Shown: positions 58,701 to 64,000 of the stretch, piece by piece
How positions within the stretch are numbered: the stretch's first letter is position 1
Layout of the letters: each line of letters opens with the position of its first letter
Source: Antedon mediterranea
Lineage: Eukaryota; Echinodermata; Crinoidea; Comatulida; Antedonidae
Direction: 5' to 3'
Length of the DNA: 64,000 nucleotides
Assembly: GCF_964355755.1 (NCBI RefSeq)
Contig: NC_092675.1
Location: 23,416,412-23,480,411 of the forward strand
Translations under genes and position numbers: made by a program
The notes under the pieces: generated by a model
Told to the model about the DNA's origin: nothing
The model's input: only the letters and a program-made list of their open reading frames with translations
Databases searched by the model: none

Positions 58701-61700
58701 CATTTTGAAAAGTACATGCATGCTATCTTAACGTAAAATGCGCCGTTGTCGAGAGACATGGAACGTTTGACCTTAGACTCATTCATATCCATGGCTCTTT
58801 TGATTCAGTAAGCCAACTAATTAAACTAATAACTATACAATTAGCAAAAATTAGGTAATACAAGAGCAGAATACGATAGCAAGTTATTGCAAAAAGAAAT
58901 ATCAATCATACGAAGCCCATAATCACAGCTATATATCATTCTAACATTGCAGAGTTTGATACGTCACGTTCGATTTCAACCATTTAAAAAAAATGAATGT
59001 TAATATCTTGGAGTGAGAGAGATATATAGAGAAGAAAAAATAGAGAATGAAGAATAGAGAATAAGAAAATACATATCTAAAGAAAAACTGAGAATAAAAT
59101 CAGAAGATACTAAGTTTGTGTATAATCTAAAAAGATTAACAACAAGGATACGCAGCGAACTAAACAAGTAACACACCAACCCGACCACCAGCATTCATCG
59201 ATCGATCGCAATCGATCAATCAATACTCAACAATATCTACCCTCGTGTAATTGCTCCTGATCTCAATAGGATCTTGACAACTTCCACATGTCCATTTGCT
59301 GCTGCTTGGTGAACAGCTCTTTTATTATCCGCACCAATTTGATTAATGCTTAATGATGATGGGTAGTTCATTAAGACGTTTATGCAATCACAGCGACCAA
59401 TTCTATTTTAAAAAATGTATTGTACATCTGAGAAACATGGAAAACGAAACATTACGTATTTTGTCTGTAAGGTACACATTATCAGATTAGGTAGTAAATA
59501 AAATAACCTCATACTGCATTAATTTGTATTTACAAATGTATACTTTTCTTTAGGCAATATTCAAATAGTCAAATAAGCCTACGAAATTATCACGTCTCAC
59601 TCAATGTCTAAGTCTAATTATGGATAGGCGAAACGTTACAAAACAGACAAAACTATAGATAGGCCTACAGGTTTATCAATTGAAATATTAAAGCATTTAA
59701 AATTCTCCAAGGTCTGTTTATTAAATGGCTATGCAATGATTATTTAAAATGATAATATTATTAGTAGAGTTTATTAATACTAATATTTAATTTATGTTAA
59801 TGTTGTTGTTCGTGGTTGTCTATGGTGGATAAGCAATTTTGGGTGAGTTTTTTCAGTTTTGAAAAAAACAAATTTATGAAATAATTGGCTGCTATATTTG
59901 GTATAGCTGCCATCATCTTATTGATAACAAATAATTGTGTAATTGAAAGCGTTCAGAAGAATATCAATTTTAAGATATGATCTGAGTTAGTTATGATAGA
60001 TTTCTGATCGGCCTTCGCTCTCGACGAGAAGAGAGCATTTGTTATTGTCATTTCTGGCTTCTGATTTATTTCTTAAGATGCCCCCTCCATGTCACCAACG
60101 TGACATAGGCCTGCGATCCCACTTCTTACTTGAAACTCTTTTTGGCAAACCTGAGATAGTTAAAAATTGGTTGTTACTGTTTACAATAATCATAGTTGAT
60201 TTTCTAGGTTTTGCTGGGAGAAAACGGTTTAAGCTTTTGGCTGCTTGTTTGTCATTTGTATTTGAATAAAATATACATGAATAATAGTACGTTCGTGTGT
60301 AGAATAACTTACGCCGCTGCGATGTGGAACGGAGTCTGACATTGATTGTTACGTAACCGTTGTGACGCACCAAAATCAAGAATTTGTTGAACGTGAATAA
60401 TATCTCCGTATAGTACAGCAACGTGTAAAGGTGAGTTGCCTTCAATGTCCTGTCTATTAACTAGCTTGAGAAGGTCCTCTTTATATTTCTATTGAATTTA
60501 GAAAAAAGAGATTTGTTATGAAACGCTAATATTGGTTTCATTTGGTTCATCGCATTTAATATTCGATACGGGTCTCTTATAATTACTATTCATCATTCAG
60601 CCCAATTCCTTTTATCATTCAGCCCAATTTCTGTCATCAGTCAGCCGACTTCCTTTCATCAGACAGCTCAGTTTTTTTATTTTTCTATAATTCAACCAAA
60701 TTCCTCTCATCTTCCAACCCATTTTACCAGTATTTCAGAAATATAACTGATTCGTATTTTCTTTTTTAAAAGAAGTTTTTTTTTCGGTAATATTTAAATT
60801 TGAATATGAACACACGGTCCTATTGTTACCCACTGATTTTACCCTAAATTTATTAATTTTAGGCTTCAGCCAAACAATTCTTCTTTTATGTATGTATTCA
60901 AACCTCAATTTTGTTGTTAAAATTACATTTTACTGGGTCTACCTACCTCACAAAGGAATTTTGGTATTGAAAAGATTGCTGATGTTTTATACACGAATAG
61001 ATGCATTATATTACGGCCATTAACGTCAGTATCCGCAAGATTGGCCTTATGTTCCATCAGTAACCAGGATGTTTGCCAACAACTCATCAAAGATGCTATC
61101 AATAACGGTGTAAATCCGTCGTTGTCCTTTTCATCCAATTTACAGCCCTACATTAAACATTAAATATACAAGACAAATAATAACTTACGCAGACAGTAAA
61201 TGATAAGAAATCGAACTGGCAAGATAATTACATAATCTGCAGATGTATACACGCCATGGGCTAGTGGGTCTGATCCCAATTAATAATTGCTCCGCCGTTG
61301 AAATGAATTTTCAAACATAATATTGATAATAAATGTTTCAACGTGTCTTACCTTTCATCCAATTTAAATTAAATACTAATAACTAAATGTTATTCTCTTC
61401 GATATGCACTTTCAAACAGACATACTATACTCATGGAGGTATAACATTAGATACTTTCATGCTATACAACTCCAATTATTTTATTGTTTTGTCGCAGTTT
61501 AAGCGATAAATATGACGAAAACAATTTGTTAAAGAACAATAATAAGAGAAAAACAAAAAAGATATAAAGAAAAACGAAGAATAGAGAGAGAAAAAAAGAG
61601 ACGAAAATTTAAAATAAGTAGGAAAAGAAAGAAACGGAATTAAAGTTAAAGAAAAAAAGAAAACAATAGAATAAAAAGAAAAAAGGAAACGAAAGAAGAA

Positions 61701-63242
61701 TAAGAAACAAGAAGAAAGGGAATAGAATTATAGAATTATAACATTGTTTATGCAAATGTTTATGCAAATTGTTTATGCAAATGTTTATGCAAATTGTTTG
61801 TGCAAATTGTTTAGCAAATGTACAAATCAATTTTTAGTAATAAGGAGGATCCTCGTATAATCGTGGACCTTTTATCAATTTAAAATGACTATATTAGTTG
61901 TTTACTTGAAATGAAAAAAATTAATTATTACGTTTTGAATCAGGAGCCTTGCAACGTCAACATGGTTATATTTAGATGCTAGATGAAGAGCCGTTTGGCC
62001 ACCAATGTCTTTGAAGTCAATAACCTTACTTGCATTACCATTATTTAAAAGCACTTCTGTGATACTTGTGCAGCCTTGAGAACACGACATATGCAGAGCA
62101 GTACACCCTGTATTCTGTAGAAACATAAAGTAACTGGTGATTTGAACTCAGTTGGCAATATTTATGTTCTGCAGGTATGTGTGAAGGAATGGAATTATGA
62201 ACCTTCTTTTTCTCCAAACGTCAATAGAAATCTGAAATACGGTTATTTGTATTTAAAGCCCAGGTACAAGCATGAAATTTAAACATAATATCTGGTTAAT
62301 TGTACATAAATCAAATATTTGTAACAGAAATCAAGATGAAAAAACATGAATTTCCCTTAATATGGTCAAATACAAAATTTGGCAAAATTCTGCCATAAAA
62401 ACCAGGAAGACTTTTTTTCAGTAGTTAGGTAGTTTAACCTAATGTAATAACATGTCTGGTGACTCCCAAAAGGTGAAAAAAGATGGTGGATATATGGTGG
62501 ATAATTTTTGCTATAGCATAAAAATAAAAATCTGAAGTTGGATAAAAACACTAGAAATGTAAAAGTCTAGTTATATTACCTATATTTAGTCATCTAATAA
62601 CATTTTTTACCACACCGTTTATTTTTCATAGCTTTTTAAAATGCCTCTCTATTTACAAAAGTGTAATTTAAACTATCCTCCCACTGATAAGAAAGTGCTT
62701 ATTTTCAACAAGTTCGTGTAAAACAAATAAAATCCCAAACATTATGAAACATAGGGGAAACTATAGATCGATAATTATTGGAAGGTATGATCAATAGATA
62801 TTTTTTGCCCGCACCTGGCCTTTAAGATCAGCTTTGGGTATATATCTACCTAACTATTAGGAATAATAATTATTAATGTTATGTGGGTCTGCGCTTACTG
62901 ATAACAATACTCGTTTCGAGAGGGGTTAATGAGTCTTGTCGCTATTCTATATTCTGGAAAAACAATTTCTCCATTTTGGACAAGATTTACCACACCCATT
63001 TAATTTCTGAACACACTTTAAGGAAAATTGAATTTAACTTTCACTTGGCGATTGTTGATTGATTGACATATCTGTAAGACTTCTTAAATATACTCCTTTC
63101 CATACCTCAGTCAGCTCCACTGAACAACCAAATAGCAAACAACATTCAACCACTTCCTTTGATCCACCACTTACAGCTGAATGGAGAGGTGTAAATCCGT
63201 CATCGTCTCGCAACCGCATTAATTCACTTTCTGTCGAATCAC
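52575..63242 (-). CDS. trpa1: TRPA1-type ankyrin cation channel, eighteen exons, N-terminus beyond the window
   Basis: Exons from 5' to 3' on the minus strand: 63242-63106, 62114-61932, 61147-60947, 60488-60313, 59402-59241, 58261-58144, 57969-57803, 57391-57307, 57186-57127, 56786-56706, 56402-56332, 55719-55563, 55014-54925, 54609-54434, 53949-53820, 53567-53370, 53053-52871, 52751-52575. Every intron is GT..AG and phases agree throughout, giving about 849 residues. Order: about ten ankyrin repeats (residues 1-435), pre-S1 linker with RTELLGHQVCEKYLNLKW, S1-S4, S5, pore MMIGEIDF, S6, then GLAVGDIEKIGKM. Linker and post-S6 motifs match vertebrate TRPA1 position by position. These channels are plasma-membrane calcium-permeable sensors of irritants or temperature. 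About 230 residues (first ankyrin repeats) should lie right of 64000. Painless/pyrexia-type relatives are less likely given the full linker match. Confidence 0.93.
52871..53053 (-). CDS. trpa1: TRPA1-like exon: post-S6 TRP-like region
   Basis: 61 codons between TTTTTTTTAG and GTAAAC: IGLAVGDIEKIGKMAKYHQH then VLSVGFYKQFEITF and LTVYPNRKEHRQSMAK. The GLAVGDI block directly after S6 is a TRPA1 hallmark. Confidence 0.92.
53370..53567 (-). CDS. trpa1: TRPA1-like exon: pore helix, filter and S6
   Basis: 66 codons after an AATACAG acceptor: EDQPFESIIMSCVRIYDMMI, GEIDFINSFAKPVMDG, then S6 TIIILVLIFMITMTIALMNL. The filter reads M-I-G-E-I where vertebrate TRPA1 has L-G-D-I, so the acidic filter residue is Glu instead of Asp. 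Confidence 0.94.
53820..53949 (-). CDS. trpa1: TRPA1-like exon: S5
   Basis: Encodes TSPFGILIMMFYEVLVSMLK and IITVFSLQLFGLAVCFHALL, ending GSD before GTACGT. It includes the S4-S5 linker and S5, aligning with the vertebrate GIFIVMLEVILKTLL region. Confidence 0.92.
54434..54609 (-). CDS. trpa1: TRPA1-like exon: S3-S4
   Basis: Encodes GNWRVMSVERLIKIGTHVVV, AIFAGPLLFQEEFSYHWQWE and FGILGLFLGWTNTMQLLKR. The HWQWE...W-N motif before S4 corresponds to the HLQWQ...YWMN region of TRPA1. Confidence 0.92.
54925..55014 (-). CDS. trpa1: TRPA1-like exon: S2
   Basis: 30 codons, TDAQFGSLICLMIYSSVSFL then VQIKILLSW, between TTCATTAG and GTAAGT. The alternative acceptor 7 bp downstream would put a stop in frame, so the first AG is chosen by phase. 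Confidence 0.85.
55563..55719 (-). CDS. trpa1: TRPA1-like exon: S1 and extracellular loop
   Basis: Encodes ETYGIFTHTIQFTFYILYVI, IYTYFILSVE and MNKFDCKRNNGTEECTHIG. S1 is followed by an extracellular loop with an N-G-T glycosylation sequon, as in the S1-S2 loop of vertebrate TRPA1. Confidence 0.92.
56332..56402 (-). CDS. trpa1: TRPA1-like exon: pre-S1 helix
   Basis: TMIKFTRTELLGHQVCEKYL then NLK and two bases of Trp. This is the most diagnostic segment: vertebrate TRPA1 has IELLNHPVCKKYL..KW at the same place. Confidence 0.94.
56706..56786 (-). CDS. trpa1: TRPA1-like exon: linker
   Basis: 27 codons, IKYDFRYLCPDASEKDEIAV then QPLEVID, from ATTTTCAG to GTAAGT. It retains one Cys (RYLC) where vertebrate TRPA1 has KYLQC. 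Confidence 0.92.
57127..57186 (-). CDS. trpa1: TRPA1-like exon: linker micro-exon
   Basis: 20 codons, IVLDRSKETADIDPKNLEYW, between CTTTTTCAG and GTAACA. It aligns with the vertebrate segment around LLDFC...CRDYYIEY but without its cysteines. Confidence 0.9.
57307..57391 (-). CDS. trpa1: TRPA1-like exon: linker start
   Basis: WHECLSMYNKSKGLPMIRLI then MDMPSAAK. W-H-E-C-L matches W-D-E-C-L of vertebrate TRPA1. The acceptor (CCACCAAG) has a weak pyrimidine tract but is fixed by the phase of both neighbours. Confidence 0.88.
57803..57969 (-). CDS. trpa1: TRPA1-like exon: last ankyrin repeats
   Basis: NTALHLAAIENQPHMVSYLL, TEGATLRVNFDGDYFFDVVT, DNRSRNSTLALTIHDR. One canonical repeat and one degenerate repeat. 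Acceptor CTCCTTAG, donor AG|GTATAC. Confidence 0.92.
58144..58261 (-). CDS. trpa1: TRPA1-like exon: ankyrin repeat
   Basis: DMLGQNPFHAAAKGGHIEVA then RVLLKMRSKNVLNDQDKNG, between TTACCACAG and GTAAGT. It corresponds to DLHGMTPLHLAAKNGHDKVV-like repeats of the family. Confidence 0.93.
59241..59402 (-). CDS. trpa1: TRPA1-like exon: ankyrin repeats
   Basis: IGRCDCINVLMNYPSSLSIN then KRAVHQAAANGHVEVVKILL and RSGAITR. Donor CGAGG|GTAGAT. Confidence 0.92.
60313..60488 (-). CDS. trpa1: TRPA1-like exon: ankyrin repeats
   Basis: KYKEDLLKLVNRQDIEGNSP, LHVAVLYGDIIHVQQILDFG, then NNQCQTPFHIAA. A 117-codon minus-strand frame overlaps the exon in another phase and is not the coding one. Confidence 0.92.
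60590..60670. repeat. ~24-bp tandem repeat in TRPA1-like intron
   Basis: CATTCAGCCCAATTCCTTTT and variants (CATTCAGCCCAATTTCTGTC, CAGTCAGCCGACTTCCTTTC, CAGACAGCTCAG) recur four times. Confidence 0.65.
60947..61147 (-). CDS. trpa1: TRPA1-like exon: ankyrin repeats
   Basis: 67 codons: GCKLDEKDNDGFTPLLIASL, MSCWQTSWLLMEHKANLADT, DVNGRNIMHLF and FSIPKFLCE. S-W...LL...A follows the TRPA1 pattern SWNIVNLLLSKGA; GRNIMHL corresponds to GRNFLHL. Confidence 0.93.
61540..61825. repeat. purine tract and four octamer (ATGCAAAT) repeats in TRPA1-like intron
   Basis: A purine-rich stretch (GAAAAAGA-type words, about 61540-61728) is followed by a short tandem array in which perfect ATGCAAAT occurs at 61750, 61762, 61775 and 61787 (spacing 12, 13, 12). 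ATGCAAAT is the binding octamer of POU-family factors. Whether it is used is unknown, since a (TTATGCAAATG)n microsatellite would produce it by chance. Confidence 0.6.
61932..62114 (-). CDS. trpa1: TRPA1-like exon: ankyrin repeats
   Basis: NTGCTALHMSCSQGCTSITE, VLLNNGNASKVIDFKDIGGQ, TALHLASKYNHVDVARLLIQ, N. 61 codons, phase 0 on both sides, acceptor TTTCTACAG, donor AAC|GTAATA. Confidence 0.94.
62115..63105. other. TRPA1-like intron, no feature seen
   Basis: AT-rich intronic DNA. The 61-codon minus-strand frame at 62366-62551 has no support. Confidence 0.5.
63106..63242 (-). CDS. trpa1: TRPA1-like most upstream visible exon: ankyrin repeat
   Basis: DSTESELMRLRDDDGFTPLH then SAVSGGSKEVVECCLLFGCS and VELTE. 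CAGTCTAG at 63250-63243 is the proposed acceptor. The frame is open upstream to an ATG at 63282, but that would add a hydrophobic MIICIIFNLAVSL lead that TRPA1 proteins lack, so an internal exon is preferred. Confidence 0.85.
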
Positions 63243-63317
63243 CTAGACTGACGGCTAGATTGAAAATAATACAGATGATCATTAGTCGCGTGCAAACGCA
63301 ACTCTACAGAGCTCACT

Positions 63318-63342
63318 ATGTCGGTCGGTCGGTCGGTCGGTA
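63318..63342 (+). repeat. (GGTC)n microsatellite
   Basis: Five GGTC units in GTCGGTCGGTCGGTCGGTCG just upstream (in gene orientation) of the first visible TRPA1-like exon. Confidence 0.85.
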
Positions 63343-63760
63343 AACACTAACTCAAATTTGCGCACGCGACTGCAGCCATGTACATGGCCTTGTTTAGTAT
63401 ACAGTCACTATTCTATTAGAATTTAACATGTTTAGAATCTGATGATTGTTACTGTCACTGAGCAATTAAATAATACATTTTCGTCAATGATGAGTGAAGA
63501 TTGTTTAAAGTTCGATACAGCTTTTGTTGAAATTTCTTTGATTTTAATGTTGGTCTGAAATACCGAACAGCGAAAAATATATATACAATGTCTTTATAAT
63601 TAACTGATTGATATTGTACCGAATACGGTCTTGGTACATTTGAGAGTATACAGTACGTGTGAAAACAGTTTGCCGCGCCTTTAGGCAGTTATATTCAAGA
63701 GAACGGAAGCATTAGGAATTAAGTTATCGTAATTCTTCTAATTGTAACCCTGGATTATTG
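63343..63760. other. presumed TRPA1-like intron, no feature seen
   Basis: No ankyrin-coding exon was found here on the minus strand, although further amino-terminal exons are expected. They should lie to the right of the window. Confidence 0.45.
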
Positions 63761-63762
63761 TT

Positions 63763-64000
63763 CTTTGATTGTTTTTTAGGGTGGGGTAACTATTAGAAGT
63801 GAAGTAACTATTAGAAGTGGGGTTACTATTAGAGTAGTGGGTTACACTTACACTTACACTTAATGTTTGATGGAAATAGTTTAGGCTAGTGCCTATTAGA
63901 TTCCATTTCTATTACTAATCTTAAATTAGGCACCTGGAAATAGTAACCCACCCCCAACTTTTCCGGTCAGCAACTCATAGCAAAATAATAAAACAGTACG
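63763..64000 (-). repeat. second copy of the TCTAATAGTAACCC element, cut by the window end
   Basis: AACTATTAGAAGTG(A/G)(A/G)GT units, TTACTATTAGAGTAGTGGGT and a (ACACTT)n stretch give, on the minus strand, the minisatellite of 4640-4925. The last 50 bases are the complement of 5056-5100 (GTTGCTGACCGGAAAAGTTG is shared but for small changes). The element continues beyond 64000. Confidence 0.75.

Noticed and set aside
60092-60445. 117-codon minus-strand frame
   Set aside because: It overlaps a TRPA1-like exon in a different phase. The true phase gives ankyrin motifs and joins both neighbouring exons.
63243-63282. ATG at 63282 as the TRPA1-like start
   Set aside because: It would give a truncated channel with a hydrophobic leader. 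CAGTCTAG at 63243 is a plausible acceptor and the family needs more ankyrin repeats upstream.
63059-63343. 94-codon plus-strand frame
   Set aside because: Antisense shadow of the first visible TRPA1-like exon.

Overview
This window is animal nuclear DNA. It is AT-rich, short coding exons are split by introns with GT..AG borders, and SINE, LINE, Penelope-type and MITE debris is dense. The two recognisable genes are metazoan families, and the frequent 'taggccta' words, tRNA-derived SINEs and short palindromic transposons suggest a marine invertebrate deuterostome, probably an echinoderm. The species guess is inference only.

Positions 1-41 kb are almost gene-free. The first 51 bases may be the tail of a coding exon. 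The rest holds minisatellites, a LINE reverse-transcriptase remnant (6.6-7.0 kb), several tRNA-derived SINEs (9.4, 10.2, 11.5-12.05, 13.2, 24.4 kb), four or more families of inverted-repeat elements, and two coding-like shreds of unknown origin (22 and 34.5 kb).

From 41.0 to 48.3 kb on the plus strand lie the last seven coding exons of mind bomb 1 (mib1), the E3 ubiquitin ligase that promotes Notch-ligand endocytosis. They encode the distal ankyrin repeats and three RING fingers, about 380 residues in one continuous reading frame. The amino-terminal exons (MIB/HERC2, ZZ, first ankyrin repeats) were not found upstream. Its introns are crowded with mobile DNA, including a Penelope-like element with an intact GIY-YIG endonuclease domain, inverted 165-bp arms and a 12-bp target duplication.

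From 63.2 down to 52.6 kb on the minus strand lie eighteen exons of a TRPA1-type cation channel. They encode about ten ankyrin repeats, the pre-S1 linker, S1-S6, the pore and the post-S6 TRP-like region, about 849 residues. The first roughly 230 residues lie beyond the right edge. Exon phases agree at every junction. The two genes converge tail to tail; a 1.1-kb minisatellite follows the mib1 stop codon. Nothing in the sequence links their functions.

The most interesting observations are the loss of most electrophile-sensing cysteines in the TRPA1-like linker, a pair of 28-32 bp perfect palindromes each flanked by a different 6-bp direct repeat, the structurally complete Penelope insertion, and a repeat family whose two copies lie in inverted orientation near the two ends of the window.
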